Shown here: positions 1 to 12,248 of the stretch, piece by piece
How positions within the stretch are numbered: the stretch's first letter is position 1
Layout of the letters: every line of letters begins with the position of its first letter
DNA from: Deinandra increscens subsp. villosa
Taxonomy: Eukaryota; Streptophyta; Magnoliopsida; Asterales; Asteraceae
Assembly: GCA_039602395.1 (NCBI GenBank)
Contig: JBCNJP010000027.1
Coordinates: 34,233,841-34,297,840, forward strand
DNA: 64,000 nt
Reading direction: 5' to 3'
Notes under the pieces: model-generated
Told to the model about the DNA's origin: nothing
What the model saw: the letters and a program-made list of their open reading frames with translations, nothing else
Database searches by the model: none
Position numbers and translations under genes: made by a program

Positions 1-46
1 TGTATCCTTTCTTTTAATTTCAATCTTATTGTTTACGGTAGCAACT

Positions 47-348
47 GACGTTTGATTCGTGCAATGTAATGCAATTGGAATTGAACAATTTTTCTTTTAA
101 AGTTGTGTTTAGTTGGGTTATGGACAAATTTAAATTAGAATGAATTACTTTAATCAATAAAATTTGAGGCCATGTAAAAATTTCCTTTGATAATAAATAA
201 TTTCTAAAGAATATTGAAATAGTATTAAATTCCATTAATTAAAGGATTTCATTGCATTTCAAATTCCTTTGTTACCCAACTAAGCAAAACTTTAAAAGAA
301 AAACTTTGAAATTCCAATTCCATTACATATCATGAACCAAACGCCCCT
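47..348. mobile_element. MITE with long inverted arms, upstream of the epimerase gene
   Basis: The first ~80 bases (from GACGTTTGATTCGTG at 47) are the imperfect reverse complement of 240-348, which ends ATGAACCAAACGCCCCT. Both arms share a GTAATG-CAATTGGAATT core, the segment TTTTTCTTTTAAAGTT and TTAGTTGGGTTA. This gives a foldback of about 300 bp with an AT-rich centre. The GGGCGTTTGGTTCATG terminus resembles plant Tourist/Harbinger-type MITEs. The left terminus is decayed and I cannot define a target-site duplication, so the superfamily is only inferred. Confidence 0.6.
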
Positions 349-1393
349 AAATCACCACACCTGTATCTTACACATTTATATTGATAACCTTTATAATCAC
401 AAAGTTACAAATTTATATTAAAATATATTATTGATTTATGTTTTACAAGTTTAAAGCATTACAATTACAATCTATACAAAATCAAACTTATTTTGCTACA
501 ACACCTTTATTTTTCTTCTTCTTATTATTATTATTATTTTTAAAAATTTTACTTTATATTTTCTATTTAAGCACAACGAGTTTAGTATAAGAGTTAGTGA
601 TGTAACGGATACACTTGTATAACAATATAACATAACTTCTAGGTTCTATGCTTAATACTTTAAGCGTTCAATTTCTAATTTTAACGTTGTTACGTAGTCT
701 TTGTATTCGTGCTTAATTTATGATAATTTATTTTTGTGTAACATCAAAGTTTGGTCTATAATTTTAACGTCGTTACATAGTAGTTTTGTATTTACATTTT
801 ATTTACGATAATTTATTCTTTTTAACATCATCACGCAGTCACTTTATATTTATATTTTTCTAACGTTATGTTACAACGATACAATAATTGTTTTGTATAC
901 CAGCGAGATCCAGCGTCCCCACTTGAATAGTAGAATCTTGTTTGAAGTAAAAAATCAAGATTTCCACCGACACTGAAATTGTTGAGAATTGTGTGAAAAG
1001 AGTCTATATCCCCACCCGGAACAGGGATTTATGAAACCGATTAAAGATAAAGAAACCCTAATTTTTAAATCCCCAAATGTGCCCCACCACTTTCAACGCC
1101 ACCACTATATATATCAGACGGACTTCATCACGTCAACCCCACCTCTTCCTTCCTTCTTGTTTATCAACAATCAATCAACATATTATTATTATTATTATCA
1201 TAACAACTCTCCACCCTTCTGTCAAAAACCAACATCCCTCCCCCCTTCTTCTGATCCTTTCAATTCTGCATTAAACCCTTCTTCTTTTTTATACTATACA
1301 ACGAACGTGTTGGAGAGAGAATTACTCGCCTTCAGTCGCTTTCGGTTTCTTGAATTGAATTGAATTCTAGCAGCGGTTTTTATTTCAACTCCG
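349..1393 (+). promoter_or_regulatory. Upstream region and probable promoter of the epimerase gene
   Basis: This is AT-rich DNA with no convincing ORF up to about 1000. A TATATATAT run at 1105-1114 is a possible TATA box for the gene starting at 1394. It would give a leader of roughly 250 nt that contains a short ATT repeat near 1180-1198 and CT-rich stretches, which are common in plant 5' leaders. The transcription start is not visible from sequence alone. Confidence 0.4.
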
Positions 1394-4366
1394 ATGGGGC
1401 CGCCTCCTCAGTGCGTATTGGTCACCGGTGGTGCTGGTTATATCGGCAGCCATACTGTTCTGCAGCTCTTACTTGAAGGTTACAAGACGGTGGTCGTTGA
1501 TAATTTTGATAATTCGTCTCAAGTTGCTATCAATCGAGTTCAGAAACTCGCCGGTGATTATGGCCGTAACCTCTCTTTTCACGAGGTTATACTTGTCTCC
1601 GCCCTCGTTTCCCAAAATTTTCAATTTTAATTTAGATGATAACTCTGATCTTTAGTTACAATCAGTTACAATCGACTGGATAACGGAATTGAAGTTCAAG
1701 CCTCTTAATTTTGATTGATTTTTTGTTCTGAAAACTCAATTCAATTGATTAGATATGCTTAATTTAGGAACAATTCATTTGTTTTGGATTTTTTTGCCAA
1801 ATTAAAAGGTACATACGTGTTAAGTAGTTTAAATAAATGGGTATGTATGTGCATTATGTGGCTTAAAAACTTTGAGTGTTTGATACAATCACTTCAATTG
1901 TTAGGCTAAAAGCTTAATTTAGCGTCTTTCCAATTGTGACTTAAAAGTATGGTAAATTTATTTATTTATTTGTTTATTTGTTGTTTTTTATGCTTACATG
2001 TTGTAATCTTTAGATACCTGTCCTGTGTGTACTTTGATTTGCTGTCACAACATGATCATGTCTGTTATTAACTTTTAAGTTATAGTAATGCCAAAAGGGC
2101 TTTTGTAATTCGATGAAAATGACTGGAATGTTAATAATATTGCCATATTGGATGGGAATTAAATGAATCTGTTCATGTTTAACATGTTGCATTTATGTAT
2201 ATTTCAACAAGTAACACTGAAATTTCAACTTTTGATTTCGTTGCAGATGGATATCCGGAATAAGCCTGCGTTAGAGGAGCTCTTTGCATCCACAAAGTAT
2301 GTTATTTTTTCACATAGTATTCTTACATCATGCCCTTGTCTAAGTAGTTTGTGGTTTAATCTGTTAAAAGTTATTTATTCCCACGGTTTGTTGGTTACAC
2401 CATTTAAATTATATAATCTTGTGGGTGTGCAGGTTTGATGCTGTTATTCATTTTTCTGGATTGAAGGCTGTTGGTGAAAGTGTGAAGAAACCCTTGATGT
2501 ATTATGACAATAATGTCATTGGTACTTTAACACTATTGGAAGTTATGGATGCCTACGGATGCAAAAAGGTAACTAATTTTTATTTTTTCTTTTCATAAAC
2601 CTGTCATTACAAAAATGAAGAAATGCTAATCTGTCATGTTTTTCTGTTGTAAATCGTTTCATTCAGCTTGTGTTTTCATCGTCTGCAACCGTTTATGGTT
2701 GGCCAAAAGAAGTACCCTGCACCGAAGAGTTTCCTTTATCTGCAGCGAACCCATATGGACGAACCAAGGTACAAACCGGTCGATTTTCTATTTGTTTGGT
2801 CAACCTAAAGTATTATAGACTAATAAACAGTTAATGAATTCTTGCAGCTGATGATTGAGGAGATATGCCGGGATATATATGCTTCAGATAATAAATGGAA
2901 AATAATATTATTGCGGTACTTTAACCCTGTTGGCGCACACTCTAGTGGTGATATCGGTGAGGACCCACGTGGGATCCCTAACAATCTTATGCCATTTGTC
3001 CAGCAAGTAGCCGTTGGTAGGCTACCTGCACTTAAAGTTTTTGGAACTGACTACTCAACTAAAGATGGAACAGGGGTATGTTTGTAATTCTTACTTAATT
3101 GGATATTCATGCCTTTAATATTTTATAATTTTATAGAAGTTCAAAGATTAGTGTATGCAAAGATCGTGAATTTTGATCTTGATCTCGCCTTTTACACCCT
3201 TGATTTTCAGGTACGGGATTATATCCATGTTGTAGATTTAGCAGATGGACACACTGCTGCATTGAGCAAACTCTCCGACCCTGAAATAGGTGTGTGAGTC
3301 TATTTTCCGATGTAAAAAGTTATATGAAATGGTTGAAATTTTAAAATAATATACATGAATTTTGAATTATTTTGAATCTTTTATCGTGTCTGACCCTTGA
3401 CTGGCTGTTATACTCATTCTAGGTTGTGAAGTGTACAACTTGGGTACAGGCAAAGGCACATCTGTTTTGGAAATGATTGCAGCATTTGAGAAGGCATCAG
3501 GAAAGGTAGTATGATATTAAAATATGTGTTTTTTTTTTAATCCAAATATCAGTAAGGAGGTTGTTTGCACTTTTGTTCCCTTTAGTAGTGGTAAAATAAG
3601 AGATCTGAATCTTGTAGTTTTATTTTATACGCTAGGTGGTTATGTGTAATACTTAAACCTTGACTCATTCTTTTTTGACAGAAAATTCCTACTGTAATGT
3701 CTGGCCGAAGACCCGGTGATGCTGAGGTCGTATATGCATCAACAGAGAAGGCTGAACTCAAGTTGAACTGGAAGTAAGTAGTCACCTTATTTTATTAATA
3801 TGAAACAGCGGTGGTGGCAAATTGAGTGTCTCAGACGGGTTGGGTTGGCCAACAAACATTTATCTTTCACTCTTTCCTTTTCTTGGGCTTTTACAAATAA
3901 TTAATGTTTACAGTATGAGTAAGAAAACTACATTTTTACAATGACCATTTTTACTTCTGAGGAAAAAATAGTTTGGTAGGTAGTATACGTTTGACTTTCG
4001 ACCCATTTGACTTGCTCAACCTGGTCAGCACGTTTCCGTTTGAACCAATTTTGTAAACTGTACCCTTTGATCAGTTAGAGGCTAAACATAGTCCAAATCA
4101 ATGTGGTTATCCATAAATGGATCTAAACTGCCATCTGTAGAACATAGATGTATGATTTCAACTAAAACATAGCCCAAATCGACCTTGTTATCTATAAAAT
4201 GGAGCTAAGCCTGGATGGTATCCACTTTCGAGGTTATGCTTATTCAATGGTGCGAATTGATTGCAGGGCAAAGTATGGAATAGATGAGATGTGCAGAGAT
4301 CAGTGGAACTGGGCCAGTAAGAACCCATATGGTTATCTAACTCATGAGGAAGCCAAAAAGAAGTAA
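1394..4366 (+). CDS. UGE: UDP-glucose 4-epimerase (UGE/GALE)
   Basis: This enzyme interconverts UDP-glucose and UDP-galactose with bound NAD in the cytosol and supplies galactose for cell-wall polymers and galactolipids. Nine exons join in frame: 1394-1585, 2247-2296, 2433-2568, 2667-2768, 2848-3075, 3211-3289, 3423-3505, 3682-3773 and 4267-4366, giving 353 aa, the usual length for the family. Visible hallmarks are the N-terminal NAD-binding TGGAGYIGSH at residues 11-20, HFSGLKAVGES, the SSSATVYG segment, and the catalytic YxxxK as NPYGRTK. RYFNPVGAHSSG and the C-terminal RPGDAEVVYAS are also present. The gene ends EEAKKK-stop. Exon 2 begins MDIR where most homologues have VDLR, a conservative change. 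The first ATG fits the family N-terminus. All junctions are GT-AG. Which UGE paralogue it is cannot be decided here. Confidence 0.96.
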
Positions 4367-5725
4367 CAAAAACTTGGACAGTTTTTTATTCATATTATAT
4401 GGCCGTATTTATTTTGTTACCATGAAGCATGCACCATCAGAAGTTACTAGTTCATGAATCTTTCAAAATAGCATCAGGTTTAGTGTCATGAGAGTGATGT
4501 TTTCCTAGTTTCTTGCTTTTCTGTAATTAATAGCTGCTGGTCTTTTTCGGGTTTTCTATATAGATGTTATTAAGGTAGGCTGTCTAAAGCAGAAAGAACA
4601 AATAGATGGGTTTCTTGTATATCGAACATGGTATTTGTGTAGCGATCTGTTCTTTTATTCGTTATGTTAAATATTATTTCAGTAAAGATTTATGCTTTCT
4701 GCGTCTATCCTTTTGCTACTGGTTTGGGTTGGTTTCTTTTCTGCGTTTCCATCTTCAGTTTTATGGTTATCCAGTCATCAGACTATTTGAGACCCTCATA
4801 TTAAGACAAGTTACGAATGGGTCATTAGGCCCAGCTACACCAGTTGGGCTTGTTAAGCCCAGTAGCCCATATTAGTCAAACCCGAGCTCATTAAGCCCAT
4901 ATATTGCAAATTAGTGGTGTTTTTTCTTTCTTTCTTTCTAACGGTCAACCAAAGACTATCTAAACCAAAGACTATCTACACCATTGAGCATACTTTTGGT
5001 GAAAACCATCTTCGCAAGCGGTCGAATGGAAAAGTCGAATAGAAAATCTGTCAGGCTCAGGGATCGAACTTGTGATCTTTCAGTCCCGAGCTTTCCCCTT
5101 GTCACCAACATCATTCGACCAAATGACCGATGATAATTCAGTGATGTTTTAGATGACTAGTTCAACTTGTCGGAATGTACGAGACAGATTCCTAGTATGA
5201 TTTGTTAAATCGTAGGTTAAGACGTTCTTATTTGTCTTAACCCATGTTCTTACTCCAATCTAGTTTATAAATATATTGCAAATCATTGATGTTTCCAAAG
5301 TGGTAATAACCGCGTTGACACTCTATATACATCAACACATAAAACAAAACCTTATTCTATAGAATAATTCTACATAAGGTGAAAATACAAATAAAAAGTA
5401 TAAAACAACAAACCGGACAATGATTGCAGGCTTTAGCTTCAAATATATCATATAATATTTTCTCACAAGTGTTTGTGGGCTAACGGTATTTACTCCCTAT
5501 GAGTTGACGCGTAACATGGAAGTTTATTTTATAAGTTGAAAACGTTAAAATATCGATCGAATCTTTTCTAAAACTTAAATAATTTTTAAATTTACAAAAT
5601 CTATGCAAATTGGGGTCCATGTGTAGAGGTCTCGTTGGGCCTAAAATCCACCTATAAAGCATGCATTCGATGGAGTCGTCTTATATAAAAATCAACACAA
5701 AAACCTGCAGTTTTTCCCATTTTCA
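4367..5725 (+). promoter_or_regulatory. Epimerase 3' region and dynamin promoter region with a GCCCA/TGGGC cluster
   Basis: The epimerase 3' region runs to roughly 4700. Between 4828 and 4900 there are at least five GCCCA or TGGGC cores, including AGGCCCAG, TTGGGCTT, AAGCCCAG, TAGCCCAT and TAAGCCCAT. These resemble plant site II elements. A short TTTC repeat lies near 4925-4938. Around 5040-5125 the minus strand carries AAGTTCGATCCCTGA, a tRNA B-box-like string common in plant repeats. TATAAA at 5653-5658 and TATATAAA at 5682-5689 are candidate TATA boxes just ahead of the dynamin start at 5726. Confidence 0.4.
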
Positions 5726-8700
5726 ATGGAGAATTTGATTAGTTTAGTGAACAAACTACAGAGAGCATGCACGGCATTGGGTGATCATGGTGAAGCAACT
5801 TCATTGCCTACTCTTTGGGACTCTTTGCCCTCCATTGCTGTCGTTGGTGGTCAGGTTATTTTCTAACTTCTATCAATCTTTCTTAATTTCTGCATTCTTT
5901 TTGTTAATTTCATCAAATACCCATCTTTGGTTTCACTCTAAGATGCATAATACACATTAAAGATTCTTGATTTCTGTTTAAATCAAGAAATCAGACACCC
6001 ATCTTTCATTTCTTTAGTTGTTTGTGGGATATGCTTCTTTATATAAGAAATTTTACATATTCTCCAGTAAAGATTTTATCTTTTTTATTGGATTGCTTAT
6101 ATTGACTTGGTTTGTTGTTTGATATTGACAGAGTTCGGGGAAATCTTCAGTTTTGGAAAGTGTTGTTGGCAAAGACTTCTTACCAAGAGGATCAGGTTTG
6201 TCAGCATGTCATATTATGTTTTATACATTTGATTAAAGCTTGAAGATTAAATATACATAATTTCACAAATAGGAAGAAATTATACTGTGTTTTTAGGGTT
6301 TCACCTTTGTTATGTGCAGGAATTGTTACTCGTCGCCCACTTGTTTTGCAGCTTCATAAGATAGAAGAGGGCAAAGAATATGCAGAATTCTTGCATCGTC
6401 CATCGGAAAAGTTTTATGATTTTGGTATAACCTGACTTTATAATAACTGGGTTTATCTTCTAATATAGAGGTGGCAAGATAGCGCTCGGGGGTTGGGTTT
6501 GGGTTTGGGTTGGAACTAGTTACTTTGATGCTGTTTGAAATGGGTTGGGTCGGATCGACTTGTAAACACCTTCCGTTCAAATTTTTCATTTGCTATCAAT
6601 AGGTGTGTGTTAATTATAACTGCACCAATAATAATGTCTAAAAAATAATCCAAGTTTTCTCAATAACAGTGACGGATCCTGGAATTATTATGATAGAATA
6701 ATGTGAGTCATTTGACATAACAAGAAAACTAAAAGTATACTGATTATATATTATATATGATAGAACAAATTCATATTGCATCTGCAATATATTCATAACA
6801 CCTTATTTTATATGATTATTTGAAGATCATGGTCATGTGGTTGAGAAGGACTTTAAGCTAATATTTTCTTTTAGTTTCATCTTTTGTTTGGACTAAAGTG
6901 ATATTCTAAAATTCTTATGCTTGTGAGTAAATGTTTTTATGTTCATCCTTTGTATGGTTTATCACTTTGTTAGAGTAGTGATATAATTCTGATGGTTTTG
7001 AAATGTGTAGTTGCTGTGAGAAAAGAGATCTCAGACGAGACTGATCGTGAAACGGGTCAAACCAAACAAATTTCAAGTGTTCCCATTCATCTTAGTATAT
7101 ATTCTTCAAATGGTAAATTTTGATTTTTGTTTGAGACTTGCAATGTACCTTTTACGTAACATCGGCCTGTAGCGGATTTATAAAGAATTTTGATGAAACT
7201 TTTTTTTGTCTTGACAGTGGTCAACTTGACCTTAGTTGATCTTCCTGGCCTTACAAAAGTTGCAGTTGGTAAGTACATCCAAAGAAAAATCAGATGACAT
7301 GCAATGAGATACCTCTAACTTAAAATCTTGAAAAAATGTAGATGGTCAGTCGGAAGGAATTGTGCAAGATATTGAGAATATGGTCCGTGCCTACATTCAA
7401 AAGGTGGACGATAAATTCCTTTGCTAAAACAACAAGTATATAATCACTGTTTTCATTTAATTAATGGGATTTTCTTAATGCAGCCAAACTGCATTATTTT
7501 GGCAATTTCACCTGCTAATCAAGATTTGGCTACATCAGATGCGATTAAAATGGCTCGTGAAGTGGACCCCACAGGTACCCCAAATGCATTGCTGTTATGT
7601 GCGCATTCTCAAACGAAATAAAATTATAATAAAGTTCAAAGTTATGAGCTTCAATGACTCTGCAGGAGAAAGAACTATTGGAGTGTTGACCAAAATTGAT
7701 TTGATGGATAAGGGTACTGATGCAGTTGATGTAAGTTAATCTACTCAAATAATATGTGAGCAATTCTTGAATGATACCTTAATGGGGTTTAACTTTAGTA
7801 TAGCTTCATATTTTCTTGATTTTTTAGATTTTGGAAGGAAAGTCTTACCGGCTGAAATTCCCATGGATCGGAATCGTTAATCGTTCACAACAAGATATTA
7901 ATAGAAGGGTCGATATGACTTCTGCTAGACGTAAAGAAAGAGAATACTTTTCTACCAGCAGAGAATACAAACATCTGGCTTCAAGATTGGGTTCTGAATA
8001 TCTTGCAGAAATGCTCTCAAAGGTTAAAAAAATTGTAAATATTGAAACCATATTCTTGAAGTGAATCTTTTTTAGTTGATATGTGACTTTTTTTGCTCTC
8101 TCAGCATTTGGAAGGCGTGATTAAATCTCGAATTCCAGGTATGCAGTCGTTAATCAACAAAACTTTAGCTGATCTTGAAGCTGAATTGAGCCATCTTGGA
8201 AAGCCTATTTCTGCTGATGCTGGTGTAAGTTCTGTCACCTATGATCTATTGTAGAAAAAATGTTATTGTGGTGCATATTGTGGTCGAAAGTTATGTATAT
8301 ACTTTAGTTGGCCTTGACAGTTACAGTAAAAAAATGCAGGGAAAGTTACTTGTGATAATGGATATATGCCGAGGTTTTGATCAAATATACAAGGAACATC
8401 TAGACGGGGTGTAAGTATACGATCCTTAACCACTGGAAATTTTTATCCATTTTATGAACAGATTGATTTGGGTTATTTATCGTTTCTAACGGGTCAAAAG
8501 GGTAAAAAAATGGCGAAAAGAGAATCGGGAGAGAGTTAAAAGTCACCAAATGTGCACTTTCAACCATACAACCTCCACAATTGCTTTATTCAGAAAATTA
8601 GATTCATATTGTAATAATGTAGCTTTTGTAATTATTATCAACGTATAAATAACTTTTAGAAAACTGGGAAGAGTGTTTTGTGTCTACCCGAACCATTTTG

Positions 8701-10223
8701 AAACATGCTAAAATTACTCCTTTTGACCCATGACCCAACCCACCTGACTTGCCCATATTCACCCCTTAATTGTTCTCATTTTGTGTAGGCGATCAGGAGG
8801 AGATACAATATACCATGTTTTTGAAAGCCAGCTTCCTTCCGCTCTCAAGAATTTACAGTTTGACAAGCAGTTATCAATGGAGAACATCAAGAAACTAATC
8901 ACCCAAGCTGATGGATATCAACCACATCTTATAGCTCCTGAACAAGGATATCGCCACATTATTGAATCTTCATTGGTTACAATCAAAGGGCCTGTTGAGG
9001 CCTCTGTGAATGCGGTAAATCAAAAAGAAACCTTTTATATAAAAGTAGCATGATGGGTGTGTTAAGTAATGGGTCAAAAAACTTGTCTGAATTTAAATGG
9101 GTCATTTTTTTACCACTCAAAACAGGACAGGGCAAGTTGTTTAACAGAAACAAATACTTATTTGACATGTTCCCTATTTAACTTAATATTTCGTTTTGAC
9201 ATGTTTGAGGTAAACGAAACCCAAGTTGAGAAGGTAAACGAGTAAACGGGCCCAAATTGCCACTTCTCCTTCTAGTTTTTCTATCATTGGTTTTGGAAAA
9301 GAAGTTAACTTTTCAAGATTTTAGGTTGATATCATCTTAAAGGAGCTGGTTCGAAAAGCCATCAGCGAGACAATGGTGCGTCTCTTATAGCATATTCTTT
9401 TTTTTTTGTCTATAAGTATATATTTTACTATAAAAACATTGTTTGGTCAGGAGCTGAAGCAGTACCCAAGTTTAAGAAAAGAAGTGGAACGGGCTGCACA
9501 TGAGTCTCTTGAACGAATGAAAAAAGAAAGTAGAAAGGCCACACTTATGCTTGTTGATATGGAATGTTGCTATTTGACTGCTGACTTCTTCAGGAACCTT
9601 CCTCAAGAAATGGAGAAAGGCGGGAACCCAACACAATCCATTTTTGACAGATATAACGATACGTACCTTACACGAATTGGTGAGCTAGTGGATTCGTTTG
9701 TTACTGCTTCTAATATTTTCATTTTGTGGGTTCTGATACGAGGAATATGAAAACAGGAACGACAGTATTGCAGTATGTGAATATGGTTCTTTCTGGCCTG
9801 GTGAACTCTATTCCTAAATCTGTGGTTCACTGTCAAGTGCGTGAAGCCAAACGCAGCTTGCTTGATCGTTTCTTTGCTGAGTTGGGTCGAAAAACAGTAA
9901 GTTTAGTTAGTCCCTCATTGTCTATGGTTTAAATGTTGAATCAGTCACAGTTGACCATTAAGTTTAAAAGTCGCATGTTGACCATGAGGTTCAAAAGTCT
10001 TTCATGCAGTTGTTAACTTGTTATAACTACAAGTTTTGAGATGAATTACTTTTTTGAACATTTTGATTTTAGCTAACTTCTTTTCTTATTTTATTTGCAG
10101 CCAAGTGAGTTGTCAAAGTTGTTGGATGAAGATCCTGCGATCATGTCGAGGCGTTCATCGTTGGCTAAGAGGTTGGAGTTATATAGAAGTGCACAAATGG
10201 AGATTAATGGTGTCTCATGGTGA
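5726..10223 (+). CDS. DRP1: Dynamin-related protein, DRP1 (phragmoplastin) class
   Basis: This is a large GTPase that assembles on membranes. In plants the DRP1 class works in cell-plate formation and clathrin-mediated endocytosis. Sixteen exons join in frame: 5726-5854, 6132-6195, 6320-6424, 7011-7112, 7218-7268, 7342-7403, 7484-7574, 7666-7730, 7828-8022, 8105-8224, 8340-8410, 8789-9014, 9325-9375, 9451-9679, 9757-9896 and 10101-10223, giving 607 aa against about 610 for the family. The GTPase motifs are GGQSSGKSS (G1), T of VTRRPL (G2), DLPGLTKV (G3) and TKIDLMDKG (G4). The middle domain follows, and the C-terminal effector domain carries REAKRSLLDRFF and LAKRLELY. There is no PH or proline-rich domain, which separates it from DRP2. 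The subclass (1A to 1E) is not resolved. Confidence 0.95.
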
Positions 10224-10447
10224 AAGGCCATGAAAGCCTGTTATGTGACTTAAGTTCCTTTGATTTATGTGTTGGTTACCTGTATGATTATATTCTAATA
10301 AACCAGTGGCTATGCGCAAAGTGCAAAGTAATTTGGTTTTCTATTTATAATAGTAATCATGACCAAAAGGGGAAAATCACATCACATCCGAAACAATATT
10401 GTTAGTTACTGCAATCTATGCAAATTTTGGAATGAGATTGTCAAATT

Positions 10448-10494
10448 AGTAGTACCCAGCTATTCGTTCAAAAAAAAAGTAGTACCCAGCTATT
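10448..10494. mobile_element. LINE end stub: 13-nt insert between 17-bp target-site duplications
   Basis: AGTAGTACCCAGCTATT occurs at 10448-10464 and again perfectly at 10478-10494. Between the copies lies only CGTTC plus eight A residues. The LINE at 49380-51527 in this window ends in GCCGTTC followed by A residues, so the insert looks like the last bases and poly(A) of such an element. It lies about 225 bp past the dynamin stop codon, probably in or near its 3' untranslated region. Confidence 0.7.
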
Positions 10495-10499
10495 AGGCT

Positions 10500-11095
10500 T
10501 TTTGTAATCATTTTATCGTACTTTTTCAACTTTATATTTTATTTCTGTCACCTTTTAACGTCATATTATAATCTTTCATTTTTCCGATTTTCTTTGGTAA
10601 TAGAATAGCTCCATATCACTTTTTCAACCCCACATTTTTATTGTTAAAATATTATTTCACATAAACTTGGTTTAAAACTAATAAAAGAATTATAAAACTT
10701 TTATAGAAAACTAAAAATAGAACATTTACATTAACTAAATAAAAACATAAAACAAAAATAACTAAACTTAAAAAAGAATAAACATTAAAACTAAAAAAAC
10801 TATCATATATACTTTTTATAAGCTTGGCTCGTATCTTTTGCGCCAACAACTCTTCCTTTTCACCTAGATGGTCGATCGGTTTAACGACTGCGTCGAAATC
10901 CCGACACATTTGTTTCATTTCTTTAAACCCAAAGACCCCGAAACAACGACTCCCATAACGTCTAGAGGGCGGTGTTTCAAACGCTTCGGTGACAATCAAT
11001 GTTTTAAAAACCGGTTTTTGGTTGAACCGCAAAACCTTTTGGGGTCGGTTCGACCGGTCGGACCGGTTAGACCGGCTGGTTGAACCGGTTAGGGG

Positions 11096-11097
<2 letters not shown>
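10500..11097. other. Gene-free stretch with an open minus-strand reading frame of doubtful meaning
   Basis: This is AT-rich DNA and then a more GC-balanced piece (10810-11090) that is rich in GGTTNGACCGGT repeats. One minus-strand frame stays open across 10652-11191 but runs through a TA microsatellite and low-complexity sequence. It contains PPSRRYGSRCFGVFGFKE and LLAQKIRAKLIKS. I recognise no family. It could be a fragment of a transposon protein. Confidence 0.3.
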
Positions 11098-11134
<37 letters not shown>

Positions 11135-11317
11135 AAAGTTCATTGTAGACACCCCCATAAGTGTAGACAGGTAGACACCCTTTTTCACCATTAGATCTCT
11201 TGATCTAATGGTTGTGATTAATTTTCTTTTTTCTTTTTTTCTTTTTTCTCATTAATTAGAAACTTTCACATGTGAAAAAGAGCTATTTCACATGCGAAAG
11301 TGTCTACAATGAACCTC

Positions 11318-11381
<64 letters not shown>
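11098..11381. mobile_element. MITE inserted in a TA microsatellite
   Basis: TA repeats at about 11098-11130 and 11323-11381 flank a 190-bp insert. Its ends are inverted copies: it starts GTGAAAAGTTCATTGTAGAC and ends GTCTACAATGAACCTCACCC. The interior holds a palindromic ATTAGATCTCTTGATCTAAT and a CTTTTTT-rich tract. The flanking TA tract makes the duplication impossible to measure. Targeting of (TA)n recalls Micron-type or Stowaway-type MITEs. Confidence 0.7.
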
Positions 11382-11384
<3 letters not shown>

Positions 11385-11538
11385 GTTAATAAACTTGTAC
11401 ACCCTAACAAAAATAGTTAAAATACAATTATAATCCACTTAAAAATAATACCAAATAGGTATTTCACAAGAAAATATAAATTATAAATTTTAAAAAATAT
11501 AACAATAAAGTTAATAGCACTACGCATACATGACCCAC
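11382..11538. other. AT-rich intergenic spacer
   Basis: This short AT-rich spacer lies between the microsatellite and the hAT element. No feature is visible apart from the target-site duplication TGACCCAC at its right end. Confidence 0.5.
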
Positions 11539-12240
11539 TAGGGGTGTGCAAGAATCTGGAAAAACCAACTCAAAACCAAAATAACCGAAGAAACCAAACC
11601 GAAAAACCGAATCCAAATAGAAACCGATGGTTTTGGATTGAACTTTCCTAAAATCCAAAGTTTCGGATCGGTTTCGGTTTTAGCTAAAATAGAAAATCTG
11701 AAAAAACACAAACTGATCCATTTAATATTGAAGGGTTTCAAATTTTAATTTTAAAATTTTATTTATAATCATTAGGATCTTTGAGTCTTTGAGATTAGAT
11801 TATTATACAACTTTAATTTTTGTTTGAATGTCGTTTGAGTGTTTTAGATTAGATCGTTAAGGATTTGTTTGATTTTTGATCGTTATACAACATTATGAAT
11901 CCTTGAGTCTTTGAGATTAGATAGATAAGGATTTGTTTAAATGTATTTGTTTAGAGTTTTATTTTGAATGTTATTAATAGTCAATTAATCTATAATTGAA
12001 AACTAATTGAAAAATAAGTAGACTCAAATTTAATAGTATTAGTTTTTTCAGCCCAAAACTGCATATGGATTTGGATCCGAAAAAACCAAATTCAAACCGT
12101 AAAAAACCCAAAACCGAAATCCGTGAAACCCAAAAAAACCGAATCCAAATGGATTTGAAAATTGTAAAAATCGAAGTTTGATTTTTGACTTCGGTTTTAA
12201 CCAAAATCCGATCGAAGAAACCGATCCATGCACACCCCTA
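11539..12240. mobile_element. Non-autonomous hAT element, 702 bp
   Basis: The termini are TAGGGGTGTGCA on the left and TGCACACCCCTA on the right, a perfect 12-bp inverted repeat of the type seen in plant hAT elements. Flanking octamers are TGACCCAC (11531-11538) and CGACCCAC (12241-12248), seven of eight matching, as expected for an 8-bp duplication. Both ends are rich in AAACCGAA/TTTCGGTT motifs in opposite orientation. No transposase is encoded. The middle (11740-12000) is AT-rich with repeated GAGATTAGAT strings. Confidence 0.85.
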
Positions 12241-12248
12241 CGACCCAC

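Noticed and set aside
6480..6520. GGGTTTGGGTTTGGGTTGG, similar to telomere repeat
   Set aside because: It is short, degenerate and inside a dynamin intron. The plant unit TTTAGGG is not present in tandem.
10652..11191. A 179-codon minus-strand frame
   Set aside because: It crosses a TA microsatellite (coded as Tyr-Ile repeats) and low-complexity DNA. No domain is recognisable and there is no exon structure.
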